A stretch of DNA of 64,000 bases from Actinocatenispora sera (lineage in GTDB: Bacteria > Actinomycetota > Actinomycetes > Mycobacteriales > Micromonosporaceae): NCBI RefSeq assembly GCF_018324685.1, contig NZ_AP023354.1, forward strand, positions 3,844,001-3,908,000, in the 5' to 3' direction. Below the pieces are notes generated by a model. That model was not told the DNA's origin. It worked only from the letters and a program-made list of their open reading frames with translations, and searched no databases. The position numbers and the translations under genes are program-made. Each line of letters starts with the position of its first letter. The first letter of the stretch is position 1. Positions 19,746-28,825 of this stretch are shown piece after piece.

Positions 19746-21362
19746 ATGGACGCTCTTGCGCAGTCCTTCCACCAACCGTTGACCCCGCTCGGCGGGGTCC
19801 TGGGATCCACCCTGGTCGCACTCGTGCCGGTCGCGGTGCTGCTGGTGCTGCTCGCGGTGGTACGCATGTCCGCCTGGCGCGCGGTACTGGTCGGCTCCGT
19901 GGTCACCGTGCTGCTCGCGATCTTCGCCTGGCACGCCCCGGTCGGCGACGTGTTCGCCGCGTACGGCCTCGGCGCCGCGAGCGGTGTCTGGGCGGTCGAC
20001 TGGATCGTGTTCTGGGGCGTGATCATCTACAACATCATGCGGGTCACCGGCGCGTTCGGTGCGTTCAAGGACTGGCTGGTGCACCAGGCGACCGCCGACA
20101 TCCGGGTGCAGACGATCCTGCTCGCCTGGGCGTTCGGCGCGCTGATGGAGGGGCTGGTCGGCTTCGGCTACCCGTGGGCGGTGGTGGCGCCGATCCTGAT
20201 CGGCCTGGGCGTGGCCGACCTCGCCGCGATCCGGGTCGCCGCCATCGCGAACAACGCGCCGGTCTCGTTCGGCGCGCTCGGCGCCCCGATCGTCGGACTG
20301 GCCGCGGTCACCGGGCTGCCGCTGATGGACCTGTCCGCCTCCATCGGCAAGATCGTCGCGGTACTGGCGCTGCTGCCGCCGTGGATCCTGATCTACCTGG
20401 TGGCGGGCAAGCGCGGGTTGCGGGACGGCTGGCCCCTCGCCGTGGTCGGCTCGCTCGCCTACATCGCCGGCCAGTTCCCGGTGTCGCAGTGGGTCGGCCC
20501 GTACCTGCCGGACATCACCGGTTCGCTGGTCTGCTTCGCCGCGTTGCTGGTACTGCTGAGGTTCTGGCGGCCGAAGCGGACCCTCGGCTACGGCGGGGTC
20601 GAGCTGCCGGCGTCCACTATGGAGTCTCAGGGGCCCGGGATCCGCACCGCGGTGCGCGGGCTCCTCCCGTTCGGGATCCTGATCGTGGTCGTGGTGGCGT
20701 GGACCGGGCCGTGGTCGCCGCTGCCCAAGTGGGTGCCGTTCAAGCCGGCCATCGAGGCGATCGGTTCGCTGGACGGCAAGCCGCTGTCGGTGAACTGGTC
20801 GTTCGCCCCGGCGATCGCCGGGACCGCGATCCTCGTGGCGGCGCTGATCATCGCCGCGGTCCTGCGGCCGCGGCCGGCGCAGATCCGTACCGTGTTCGCC
20901 GACACGTTCCGGCAGATGTGGGGCGCGCTGCTGGTCGGGCCGCTGGTGTTCGGCCTGGCGTACGTGTTCAACTTCGCCGGCATGGCCAACTCGATGGCGA
21001 ACGGGTTCGCCAAGCTCGGCGTCGCGTTCATCATCGTCGCGCCGCTGCTGGGCTGGATCGCGGTCGCCCTGTCCGGCTCGAACACCTCGTCCAACGCCGT
21101 GTTCGGCGCGTTCCAGCTGTCCGTGGCGCGCATCCTGGGCGCGCCGCCGCTGCTGTTCCCGTCGCTGAACTCGGTCGGCGCCGAGGTCGGCAAGCCGGTG
21201 GCGCCGCAGACCGCGAGCGTCGGGGTGTCCACCACCAAGTTCGTCCGCAACGAGGGCGAGGTCATCCGGTACAACCTGGGCTGGACGCTGGTGATCCTGG
21301 TCTGGCTGGTGCTGGTCGGCCTGCTCTACTACTTCGTCTTCCCGGACACCATGCGCCTGTGA
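19746..21362 (+). CDS. L-lactate permease (LctP family)
   Basis: A 538-residue inner-membrane transporter with about 13 helices. LctP motifs are clear: ALMEGLVGFGYPWAVVAPIL, IANNAPVSFGALGAPI, SGSNTSSNAVFG and LNSVGAEVGKPVAPQTA. It should import L-lactate or glycolate with protons. ATG 19746 has AGGGAGAGG upstream. No lactate dehydrogenase or GntR regulator is adjacent. The stop codon lies in a 14-bp tandem repeat. Confidence 0.9.
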   Translation: MDALAQSFHQPLTPLGGVLGSTLVALVPVAVLLVLLAVVRMSAWRAVLVGSVVTVLLAIFAWHAPVGDVFAAYGLGAASGVWAVDWIVFWGVIIYNIMRVTGAFGAFKDWLVHQATADIRVQTILLAWAFGALMEGLVGFGYPWAVVAPILIGLGVADLAAIRVAAIANNAPVSFGALGAPIVGLAAVTGLPLMDLSASIGKIVAVLALLPPWILIYLVAGKRGLRDGWPLAVVGSLAYIAGQFPVSQWVGPYLPDITGSLVCFAALLVLLRFWRPKRTLGYGGVELPASTMESQGPGIRTAVRGLLPFGILIVVVVAWTGPWSPLPKWVPFKPAIEAIGSLDGKPLSVNWSFAPAIAGTAILVAALIIAAVLRPRPAQIRTVFADTFRQMWGALLVGPLVFGLAYVFNFAGMANSMANGFAKLGVAFIIVAPLLGWIAVALSGSNTSSNAVFGAFQLSVARILGAPPLLFPSLNSVGAEVGKPVAPQTASVGVSTTKFVRNEGEVIRYNLGWTLVILVWLVLVGLLYYFVFPDTMRL

Positions 21363-21412
21363 ACCGCGCCCTGTGAACCGCGCCCTGTGAACCGCGCCCG
21401 GTGAACCGTCGA
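21357..21412 (+). repeat. 14-bp tandem repeat at the lactate permease stop codon
   Basis: CTGTGAACCGCGCC occurs exactly at 21357-21370, 21371-21384 and 21385-21398, followed by a degenerate fourth unit (CGGTGAACCGTCGA). The permease TGA is in the first unit and each later unit repeats it. Confidence 0.9.
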
Positions 21413-21472
21413 CCGTGGCGCCGCGCCCGTGCCGTACCGGTGGGTGCGGCGCCACGCCCGCCCACCGAGCGG

Positions 21473-22069
21473 TCAGGCCGGCCCGGGCCGGCGGCCGAGG
21501 AGCAGCAGGATCTCGTCGAACGTCGCCGTCCCGGCGGGTACCTGATGGGCCGGGGCGAATGCGGCGCCGGGCGCGAGCCGCTCGGACCCGTCCGGTACCG
21601 CGCGGGCGATGCGCAGCGCGGCCGCGAGCACCGCGTCGTCGAGCGGCGGGGTGTCGAGGCCGAGGGCGGTGGCGACGTCCCAGCCGTGCACGACGTAGTC
21701 GACCAGGTGGAAGCCGATCGCCTGCGTGGCAGGGAAGTCCGGCGCGCGGGTGATCTCCGGCAGGGTGAACCGCCGGCGGTCGAGACCGGGCGCCGCGAAG
21801 GCGGTGAGCACCTGGTCGGCGGCGGCCAGGTGGGCGGCGACGGGGTCAGCCGCGAGCACCGGTCGCCAGGCCGCGAGGTCGTCGCCGCGTCCGGCGGCGG
21901 CCGCCGCGAAGCCGCGGTGCTGCCCGGTCATGTGAGCCAGCAGCGCGGCGAGGTCCCAGTCGCCGCACGGGGTGGGCCGGATCAGGTCGGCCGGTGTCAC
22001 CCGGCGGACGACCTCGGCACTGGCACGGACGGCGCGGCGGTCCAGCTCGACCAGCGAATCAATGTGCAT
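21473..22069 (-). CDS. TIGR03086 family DinB-type metal-binding protein
   Basis: A 198-residue (from ATG 22069) YfiT/DinB-fold protein of the mycothiol-dependent group. The pattern includes TPCGDWDLAALLAHMTGQH (metal His in AHMTGQH) and FHLVDYVVHGWDVATALG with two further histidines. An in-frame ATG at 22090 would add seven residues and overlap the operator region, so the later start is preferred. It is divergent from a MarR regulator that likely controls it. Reaction unknown. Confidence 0.78.
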   Translation of the reverse strand: MHIDSLVELDRRAVRASAEVVRRVTPADLIRPTPCGDWDLAALLAHMTGQHRGFAAAAAGRGDDLAAWRPVLAADPVAAHLAAADQVLTAFAAPGLDRRRFTLPEITRAPDFPATQAIGFHLVDYVVHGWDVATALGLDTPPLDDAVLAAALRIARAVPDGSERLAPGAAFAPAHQVPAGTATFDEILLLLGRRPGPA

Positions 22070-22095
22070 GTGCTTACGATGTGCGCACACACATG
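22064..22095. promoter_or_regulatory. inverted repeat in the DinB/MarR divergent region
   Basis: A perfect 10-bp palindrome TGTGCGCACA (22079-22088) lies inside a wider CATGTG...CACATG arrangement between the divergent starts. Position and symmetry suggest a MarR-family operator serving both genes. Not proven by sequence alone. Confidence 0.45.
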
Positions 22096-22121
22096 ATTTG
22101 TCAAGGCGATAGATTCCCGGT

Positions 22122-22571
22122 ATGGCCGAGCCCGCGAACCGACCCGACCTGGCCGCGATGATCGTGCCGCTCGGCAGGTCCCTGATGGCGGCCGAACAGC
22201 CGATCCTCGCCGCGCACGACCTGACGATGTGGGGCTACGTGGTGCTCAGCCACCTGCGCGGCACCCCGACCCGGACCCAGGCGGCGCTCGCCGACGCGAT
22301 CGGCGCCGACCGCACCCGGATCATCGGGGTACTGGACGAGTTGCAGCAGCGCGGGCTCATCCGGCGCGAACCCGACCCGACCGACCGCCGGGTGCGGCTG
22401 CTGTCGCTGACCGCGGCCGGTCGCCGGTTGCGCGACACCGCCAGCGCCGCGATCCAGCGCAACGAGGAGCGCCTGCTCGCCGCGCTACCGCCCGCCGACC
22501 GCCGGGCGCTGCTGCGATCGTTGCGCACACTCGCCGCCCTGCCCCGGGACCGGATCGTCGGCACCGCCTGA
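22122..22571 (+). CDS. MarR family transcriptional regulator
   Basis: A 149-residue winged-helix protein. The MarR recognition helix and wing are seen as TQAALADAIGADRTRIIGVL and EPDPTDRRVRLLSLTAAGR, and C-terminal helices form the dimer. It probably represses the divergent DinB-type gene and itself, responding to a small hydrophobic or oxidising ligand. The ATG at 22122 is supported by the normal N-terminal helix. Confidence 0.88.
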   Translation: MAEPANRPDLAAMIVPLGRSLMAAEQPILAAHDLTMWGYVVLSHLRGTPTRTQAALADAIGADRTRIIGVLDELQQRGLIRREPDPTDRRVRLLSLTAAGRRLRDTASAAIQRNEERLLAALPPADRRALLRSLRTLAALPRDRIVGTA

Positions 22572-22621
22572 CCAGGACGCCGGCGGCGCGGGACGGGCGA
22601 GGCCGATGCGCGGTGGGAGGG

Positions 22622-22840
22622 TCAGGAGGCGGCCTGACCGCGGATTTCGAGGTGGTCGAGCAGGTGCTGGGTGGCGTGCGCGATCTCGGCGACGGCCCGG
22701 TCGAACGCCTCCTGGTTGTGCGCCGCCGGGGCGCGGAAGCCGCTGATCTTCCGCACGTACTGCAGAGCGGCGGCGCGCACGTCGGCGTCGGTGACCTCGG
22801 TCGCGTACGGCGGGCGCAGGGTCTTGATGCTTCGGCACAT
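22622..22840 (-). CDS. DUF2277 family protein
   Basis: A 72-residue protein beginning MCRSIKTLRPPYATEVTD, with YVRKISGFRAPAAHNQEAF in the middle, both diagnostic of DUF2277. Function is unknown. It stands alone between the MarR gene and the LacI-controlled cluster. Start ATG 22840. Confidence 0.88.
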   Translation of the reverse strand: MCRSIKTLRPPYATEVTDADVRAAALQYVRKISGFRAPAAHNQEAFDRAVAEIAHATQHLLDHLEIRGQAAS

Positions 22841-22911
22841 GCCCCGACCGTAGCGCCGGGGTGCGACGAGCGGCGCCCGCCGCTCGTCGCGGGATACCCC
22901 CGTACGGAGTC

Positions 22912-22971
22912 TTGACCGGGTCGGCCGCCGTCCGGTAAAACGTTGAACCACTCAGGTAAAACGTTTGTTCA
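22912..22971 (+). promoter_or_regulatory. promoter and two LacI-type operators of the acyl-CoA cluster
   Basis: TTGACC (22912-22917) is followed after 18 bp by TAAAAC (22936-22941). Two near-identical half-palindromic sites, GGTAAAACGTTG (from 22934) and GGTAAAACGTTT (from 22955), are spaced 21 bp apart, two helical turns. The first overlaps the -10 box. AAACGTT cores are typical LacI-family operators. The LacI gene at 23526 is the obvious candidate regulator. Confidence 0.6.
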
Positions 22972-22990
22972 CCCGACGGAGAAGGGCGCC

Positions 22991-23452
22991 GTGCAGACAG
23001 TCACGCGGTACTTCGAGGACCACGCGGTCGGGGATCGGCGGGTGAGCACCGGCCGGACGATCACCGAGTCGGACATCGTCCTGCACGCCGGGCAGACCGG
23101 CGACTGGTTCCCGCACCACGTCGACGCGCAGTGGTGCGCCGAGCAGGAGTTCGGCCAGCGGATCGCGCACGGCACCCTGATCCTGTCGGTCGCGGTCGGG
23201 ATGACCGCCGGCGACATCAACCCGGCCTCGGTCAGCTACGGCTACGACCGGATCCGGTTCGTCGCGCCGGTGTTCATCGGCGACACGATCCACGTCGAGG
23301 CCCGGATCACCGAGTTGCGCGACCACCGCAGCCGCACCGACGTCGGCTTCGTCGACGAGCTGGTCACCGTCACCAACCAGCACGAGGCGGTGGTGCTCGT
23401 GCTCACGCACCTCTACCTGGTGCAGCGGCGGCCGGCCGGGGACCCCGCATGA
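22991..23452 (+). CDS. MaoC-like dehydratase (hot-dog fold)
   Basis: A 153-residue MaoC-domain enzyme, predicted (R)-specific enoyl-CoA hydratase or related dehydratase. The catalytic hydratase-2-like motif is seen as [12 protein letters not shown] (Asp and His), with [13 protein letters not shown] following, as in beta-methylmalyl-CoA dehydratase-like proteins. GTG 22991 is chosen because GGAGAAGGGCGCC precedes it; upstream codons overlap the operators. First gene of the LacI-regulated cluster, so it probably acts on a CoA thioester made by the ligase or CoA transferase. Confidence 0.8.
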   Translation: MQTVTRYFEDHAVGDRRVSTGRTITESDIVLHAGQTGDWFPHHVDAQWCAEQEFGQRIAHGTLILSVAVGMTAGDINPASVSYGYDRIRFVAPVFIGDTIHVEARITELRDHRSRTDVGFVDELVTVTNQHEAVVLVLTHLYLVQRRPAGDPA

Positions 23453-23525
23453 GCGCGCGCCAGCGAGCGAAGCACGGGCATCGTGTGCGGTGCTCCGGCG
23501 GCGCTCCGGCGAAGGAGGAACGGCG

Positions 23526-24575
23526 ATGAGCCGCCGACCCAGCCTGTCCGACGTGGCGAAGCGGGCCGAGGTGTCGGTGTCGCTGGTGTCGCGCATCCTG
23601 TCCGGCGACGCCACGGTACGGGCGCGTCCCGAGACGCAGCAGCGGGTGCACGAGGTCGCCGCCGAGCTGGGGTACCAGCCGCACGGCGCGGCCCGGGCGC
23701 TGCGGCTGTCCCGGGCCGGTGCGCTGGGGTTGGTCGTCCACGAGGTGTCCAACCCGATCCACGCCGAGATCATCCGCGGCGCGCAGGCCGCCGCGACCGC
23801 CGCCGGCCAGGTACTGCTGCTGTCGGACGCGCCGGAGCTCGCCGCCAACGCCGACGCCTTCGCCCAGCTGGTCGGTACCGGCCGGATCGACGGGTTGATG
23901 TGGCAGGGCAGCGGCGAGGACTACGACGACGAGCTGGTCGCCCGCGCCGCCCGGCAGCTGCCGACGGTACTGGTCAACAGCCGGCCGCGGGCCGGCGTAC
24001 CGGCGCTGCGGCTGGACGACGAGGCCGCCGCGTGGCTGGCGGTCGAGCACCTGATCGAGCTGGGCCACCGCCACATCGCCTACGTCGGCGGCCGGCCCGG
24101 CGCCGACCTGACCGAGCGGCGGTACGCCGGCTACGTCGGCGCGCTCCGCGACCACGACCTGTCGGTCCGTCCGGAGTGGACGGTCGAGCGGGAGTGGGAC
24201 GCACCGGCCGGGCACGCCGCGATGGCCCAGCTGCTCGCCGCCGATCCGCGGCCGACCGCGGTGTTCGTGGCGAACGTGGTGGTCGCGGTCGGCGCGCTCG
24301 CCGCCGCGCGGGAGGCCGGCGTCGCGGTACCCGAACAGCTGTCGGTGATCGCCGTGCACGACGCCTGGTTCGTCGCGCACGGCGCGCCGCCGCTGACCAC
24401 CGTGCGGCTGCCGCTGGACCGGCTCGGCGCGGAGGCGGTCCAGCGGCTGCTGTCCGGCGAGGCCGGCCCCGCCCCCGCGGGCGATCCCGCCACCGAGCGG
24501 GGAATCGTGCTCGCCGACCCGCCGCCGAAGCTGCTGGTCCGTGGCTCCACCACCCGACCCGAAGGGATGCGCTGA
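23526..24575 (+). CDS. LacI family transcriptional regulator
   Basis: A 349-residue repressor. The N-terminal HTH and hinge read SLSDVAKRAEVSVSLVSRIL through GYQPHGAARALR. The periplasmic-binding-protein-like core has HRHIAYVGG and ends with the LPLDRLGAEAVQ dimer helix. ATG 23526 has GAAGGAGGA upstream. It lies second in the cluster it probably controls through the paired sites at 22934-22971. The inducer may be the acid imported by the MFS carrier or its CoA ester (inference). Confidence 0.9.
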   Translation: MSRRPSLSDVAKRAEVSVSLVSRILSGDATVRARPETQQRVHEVAAELGYQPHGAARALRLSRAGALGLVVHEVSNPIHAEIIRGAQAAATAAGQVLLLSDAPELAANADAFAQLVGTGRIDGLMWQGSGEDYDDELVARAARQLPTVLVNSRPRAGVPALRLDDEAAAWLAVEHLIELGHRHIAYVGGRPGADLTERRYAGYVGALRDHDLSVRPEWTVEREWDAPAGHAAMAQLLAADPRPTAVFVANVVVAVGALAAAREAGVAVPEQLSVIAVHDAWFVAHGAPPLTTVRLPLDRLGAEAVQRLLSGEAGPAPAGDPATERGIVLADPPPKLLVRGSTTRPEGMR

Positions 24576-24578
24576 CCC

Positions 24579-25763
24579 GTGTTGCGCGGCATGACCTGGA
24601 ACCACCGCCGCGGCCTGGCGCCGCTGCTCGCGGCGACCGAACGGTTCGGCGTACCGATCCGCTGGGAGGCGCGGTCGCTGCGCGAGTTCGAGGACGTACC
24701 GGTGGCCGACCTCGCCGCGAGGTACGACCTGATCGCCGTCGACCACCCGCACGTCGGTCAGGCCGCCGCCACCGGTGCGTTCCTGCCGCTGGACGGGGCG
24801 CTGCCGGCGGGCGTGCTCGACGCGCAGCGGGCCGGCAGCGTCGGGCCCAGCTTCGCCAGCTACACCTGGCAGGGCCGGCAGTGGGCGCTACCGATGGACG
24901 CCGCGGCGCAGGTCAGCGCGTACCGGCCGGATCTGCTGCCGGCACCGCCGAGGCGCTGGGACGAGGCGCTGGAGCTGCTGCGCGACGGGGCGGTGACCGG
25001 CCTGCTGCCGGCGAACCCGACCCACCTGTGGTCGAGCTTCCTGTCGCTGTGCCACCAGCACGCGTCACTCGCCGCCGGTCCGGCGGTCTCCGGTGGCTCC
25101 GGCCCGTCCGGCGGACCCGGCGTGGTCGATACGGCCGGGCCCGACTCGCGGCCGGACTGGTGGCCGGCCGACGGGATCGAGCCGGACGTCGCCGCCGGCG
25201 CGTTGACCCAGCTGCGCGCGGTACTCGCGGTCGCCGACCCGGCGTCGCTGGACAGCGATCCGATCCAGGTGCTGGACGAGATGGCGACCGGCGACCGGAT
25301 CGGCTACGCGCCACTGATCTTCGGCTACGTCAACTACGCCCGGCCGACCGCCGGACGGCGGCTGGTCCGGTTCGCCGACGCGCCCAGCGCCAGCGGCGCC
25401 CCGGTCGGCACCATGCTCGGCGGCGTCGGGCTGGCCGTCTCGGCCCGCTGCGCCGACCCGGACGCCGCGCTGCGGTTCGCCGCCGCGGTGGTCGATCCGG
25501 CGTTCCAGGCCGGCGGGTACGCGAGCGCCGGCGGGCAGCCCGGCCACCGCGCGGCGTGGACCGACCCGGCCGTCAACGCCGCCAGTACCGACTTCTTCGT
25601 CGCCACGCTGTCCACACTGGACAGATCGTTCCTGCGCGGCCGGGACGCCGGTTATCCGGCCTTCCAGCGCGCCGCCGGCGAGGCGTTGCATGCCGGGATC
25701 CGGCGCGGCGACGGCGACCGCAAGATCCTCGCCGCGATCCGGCAACGGTGGCAGCGCCGATGA
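24579..25763 (+). CDS. extracellular-solute-binding-like protein lacking a signal peptide
   Basis: A 394-residue protein with the fold signature of family 1 solute-binding proteins (YDLIAVDHPHVG, WALPMDAAAQVSAYRPDLL, MLGGVGLAVSARCADPDAAL). It begins LRGMTWNHRRGLAPLLAA, with no hydrophobic leader and no lipobox, and no ABC permease genes are near. It may therefore work in the cytoplasm, perhaps as a ligand sensor or partner of the CoA enzymes. The GTG at 24579 lies 3 nt after lacI and its stop overlaps the ligase start (ATGA). Confidence 0.72.
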   Translation: MLRGMTWNHRRGLAPLLAATERFGVPIRWEARSLREFEDVPVADLAARYDLIAVDHPHVGQAAATGAFLPLDGALPAGVLDAQRAGSVGPSFASYTWQGRQWALPMDAAAQVSAYRPDLLPAPPRRWDEALELLRDGAVTGLLPANPTHLWSSFLSLCHQHASLAAGPAVSGGSGPSGGPGVVDTAGPDSRPDWWPADGIEPDVAAGALTQLRAVLAVADPASLDSDPIQVLDEMATGDRIGYAPLIFGYVNYARPTAGRRLVRFADAPSASGAPVGTMLGGVGLAVSARCADPDAALRFAAAVVDPAFQAGGYASAGGQPGHRAAWTDPAVNAASTDFFVATLSTLDRSFLRGRDAGYPAFQRAAGEALHAGIRRGDGDRKILAAIRQRWQRR

Positions 25764-27445
25764 GCGAAACGACGCTGGCCGGGCTGACCCGGCGCGCGCA
25801 CGAGCGGTACGCGGCGGCCCCGGCGCTGCTCACCCCCGCCGGCTGGTGGGGCTTCGCCGAGCTGGGCGCGGCGGCCCGGCGCACCGCGTACCGGTTGGCG
25901 CGGCTCGGGTTGCGGCCCGGCGACCGGGTGCTGCTCGCGCTCGCCAACTCCGCGGTGCTGATGGTCTGCGAGCACGCCCTGTTCGGCAGCGGTGTGGTCC
26001 GGGTGGCGGTGTCCGAGCGGCTGCACCCGCGCGAGATCGCCGGCATCGCGGCCGACTGCGCGGCGGCGCTGGTGATCTGCGAGGACGGCGCCGCGGCAGC
26101 GGTCCGCGCGCTGGTTGCGCCGGCACCGCCCGGGACCGGAACGCCGGCCGGGCACCGCGACGGTGAACCACCGGCGAAGGGCGGTCCCGGAGCGGCGGGC
26201 GGGGCTCGCGGCCCGGTGGTGCTCACGGCGGACGAGGCCGCCGAGCTGGCGGCGCCCGGCGTACCGGACCGGTGGCCGGACTGGCCGCTGCCCGGCGTCG
26301 ACGACCTTGCCGCGTTGATGTACACGTCCGGCTCGACCGGGCAGCCGAAGGGCGCGATGGTCAGTCAGCGCGGCTGGGTGGCCATGCTGCGCGGGTTCTG
26401 GACCGCGCTGCCGCCGCTCGGGCCCGGTGACGTCGCGGTACACGCGGCGCCGATGAGCCACTTCGGCGGGTCGGTCGGCACCGCGGTCGCGTTGCGCGGC
26501 GGCGCGTCGGTGCCGGTACGCCGGTTCGACGCCGGGTCGGTGCTGGACACGGTGGCACGGCACCGGGCGACGGTACTGCCCAGCGTGCCGACGATACTCA
26601 AGGCGCTCACCGAGGCGGCCGCCGGGCGCACCGATCTCGGTTCGCTGCGCGCGATCCCGTACGGCGGGTCGGGCATCTCGGCGCCCGCCGCGGCGCGGGC
26701 GCACCAGGCGTTCGGCGCGGTGCTCTACCAGTGCTACGGCCTGAGCGAGGCGCTCGCCCCGGTCACCGTGCTGGACGCCCGCGACCACGCCGCCGGCGGC
26801 GACCGGCTGGCCTCGGCCGGTCGCCCGACACCCGAGGTCGAGCTCCGCATCGTCCCGGTCGAGCCGGATCCGCCGACCGGGCCTCCCGCCGGCGCCGAAC
26901 CGGGTGCAAACCCCGGTCCGCCCGACGCTCCGGCAGCGTCCGGTGTGGACGGTGTGGTCGGCGAGGTGTGGCTGCGCGGTGCCTGCGTGCTGCCCGGCTA
27001 CTGGGACCGGCCGGCGGCGACCGCCGCGGCACGCACCGCGGATGGCTGGTTTCGTACCGGCGACATCGGCCGCATCGACGCGGCCGGCTACCTGTACCTG
27101 GTCGACCGGATCTCGGACGTGATCGTGTCCGGCGGCTTCACCGTCTATCCGTCCGAAGTGGAGCGTGCCATCGCCGAACTGCCCGAGGTCGCCGACGTGG
27201 TCGTCTTCGGGATACCGCACGAGCGGTGGGGCGAGGCCGTCGCGGCGCTGGTGGTACCCGGCGCCGGCACCCGACTGTCCACGGCGGACGTCGTCCAGGC
27301 CTGCCGGGACCGGTTGGCGAGCTACAAGAAACCGTTGCAGGTCGAGATCGCCGCGGCGCTGCCCACCTCCAGTACCGGCAAGGTCGCCCGCCGCGCGCTG
27401 CGCGCCGCGGCCTGGGCCCGGCACGAGCGACACGTCGGCGAGTGA
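25760..27445 (+). CDS. AMP-forming acyl-CoA ligase
   Basis: A 561-residue ANL-superfamily enzyme that activates a carboxylic acid to its CoA ester with ATP. The P-loop reads MYTSGSTGQPKGAM, motif A5 QCYGLSEA, the hinge GWFRTGDIGRID, and the C-terminal catalytic lysine is in SSTGKVARR. Two Gly/Pro-rich linkers (around residues 125-150 and 375-395) are longer than usual. The ATG start overlaps the preceding stop by 4 nt. Substrate is unknown; the operon suggests a small or aromatic acid. Confidence 0.9.
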   Translation: MSETTLAGLTRRAHERYAAAPALLTPAGWWGFAELGAAARRTAYRLARLGLRPGDRVLLALANSAVLMVCEHALFGSGVVRVAVSERLHPREIAGIAADCAAALVICEDGAAAAVRALVAPAPPGTGTPAGHRDGEPPAKGGPGAAGGARGPVVLTADEAAELAAPGVPDRWPDWPLPGVDDLAALMYTSGSTGQPKGAMVSQRGWVAMLRGFWTALPPLGPGDVAVHAAPMSHFGGSVGTAVALRGGASVPVRRFDAGSVLDTVARHRATVLPSVPTILKALTEAAAGRTDLGSLRAIPYGGSGISAPAAARAHQAFGAVLYQCYGLSEALAPVTVLDARDHAAGGDRLASAGRPTPEVELRIVPVEPDPPTGPPAGAEPGANPGPPDAPAASGVDGVVGEVWLRGACVLPGYWDRPAATAAARTADGWFRTGDIGRIDAAGYLYLVDRISDVIVSGGFTVYPSEVERAIAELPEVADVVVFGIPHERWGEAVAALVVPGAGTRLSTADVVQACRDRLASYKKPLQVEIAAALPTSSTGKVARRALRAAAWARHERHVGE

Positions 27446-27472
27446 CCCCCTCCGTCACCGAAAGGTGCTGTC

Positions 27473-28825
27473 ATGACAGCAAGGACCCCGGTAGCCGCCG
27501 GCGAGAGCCGGTTCCGGTACCGCTGGGCGGTACTGAGCATGAACTTCCTGGTGCTCGGGCTCAACTACGCCGACCGGGCGGCGATCGGTGTGGCCGCACC
27601 GCTGATCATCGCCAAGTACGGCTTCAGCAAGGGCACCTGGGGCTGGATCGCCGCGGTGTTCTCGCTCGGCTACGCCCCGTTCTGCTTCGTCGGCGGCGCC
27701 ACCTCGGACCGGTTCGGGCCGCGCAAGGTGATGGCACTCGCGGTCGGCTGGTGGTCGCTGTTCACCGCGCTGACCGCGGCCGGGTTCGGCTTCGTCAGCT
27801 TCATGATCATCCGGTTCCTGTTCGGCTTCGGTGAGGGGCCGCAGGCGTCGGTGACCGCGAAGACCATGTCGAACTGGTTCCCGCAGCGCAAGCTCGGCAC
27901 CTCGCTGGGGCTGTCGCAGGCGTCCACGCCGCTTGGCGGGGCGGTCGGCACCCCGATCGTGGTGGCGCTGATCGAGGCGTTCGGCGGCAACTGGCGCGCT
28001 CCGTTCATCATCCTCGGCGCGATCGGGATCCTGTTCCTGATCGGCTGGTGGGTCGTCGTCCGGGACCGCCCGGAGGCGCACCCGTGGGTACGGCCGGTCG
28101 AGGTCGAGGAGATGCGGACCGACGCCGCGGCGCACGAGCAGGCCGCGGTCGGTGCCGACGAGCCGGAGCGCAGCCTGTTCGGGTACCTGCGGATGCCGAT
28201 CGTGCTCGCCACCGCGCTGACCTACTTCGGCTACAGCTGGGTGCTGTTCACGTTCCTCACCTGGTTCCCCGACTTCCTGCACGAGGCGCACCACCTGGAC
28301 CTGTCGCAGATCGCGCTGACCGGCTCGATCCCGTGGCTGTGCGGGTTCGTCGGGCTGGCGCTGGGCGGCGTGTTCACCGACGCGCTGGGCCGCCGGATCG
28401 GCCTGTTCAACTCCCGCAAGTGGACCACGGTCGTCGGGCTGCTGCTGGTCGCCTGCGCGTTCGGCCCGGTCGGCATCGTCCGCTCCGCCTACGGCGCGGT
28501 GGCGTTGATGGCCGTCACCGTGTTCATCCTGTACATCGTCGGGGCGCAGTTCTTCGCCATCATCGGCCCGGTGATCCCGTTCCGCCGGTTCGGCACGGTG
28601 TCCGGGTTCGTGCACTTCATCGCGAACATCGCCGGCATCATCGCGCCGATCGTGCTGGGCTACGTGGTGGACGCCACCGACTCCTGGGAGCTGTCGTTCG
28701 TGGTGTCCGCGATCGTCGTCGCGGTACCGGCCATCCTGCTCGCCGTACTCGGCCGGGACCGCCGCAGGGACGCGCCGAGCACCGAACCCGCCGCCGCGGC
28801 GGCGCCGTCGAGAGGGGACCGCTGA
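27473..28825 (+). CDS. MFS transporter, anion:cation symporter type
   Basis: A 450-residue 12-helix carrier. LNYADRAAIGVAAPLI at the N-terminus and FGFGEGPQASVTAKTMSNWF in the first half match the ACS (ExuT/GudP/phthalate-type) family, which imports organic anions with protons. A charged loop sits between helices 6 and 7. ATG 27473 is 27 nt after the ligase, and its stop overlaps the next start (TGATG). It probably imports the acid metabolised by this cluster. Confidence 0.88.
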   Translation: MTARTPVAAGESRFRYRWAVLSMNFLVLGLNYADRAAIGVAAPLIIAKYGFSKGTWGWIAAVFSLGYAPFCFVGGATSDRFGPRKVMALAVGWWSLFTALTAAGFGFVSFMIIRFLFGFGEGPQASVTAKTMSNWFPQRKLGTSLGLSQASTPLGGAVGTPIVVALIEAFGGNWRAPFIILGAIGILFLIGWWVVVRDRPEAHPWVRPVEVEEMRTDAAAHEQAAVGADEPERSLFGYLRMPIVLATALTYFGYSWVLFTFLTWFPDFLHEAHHLDLSQIALTGSIPWLCGFVGLALGGVFTDALGRRIGLFNSRKWTTVVGLLLVACAFGPVGIVRSAYGAVALMAVTVFILYIVGAQFFAIIGPVIPFRRFGTVSGFVHFIANIAGIIAPIVLGYVVDATDSWELSFVVSAIVVAVPAILLAVLGRDRRRDAPSTEPAAAAAPSRGDR

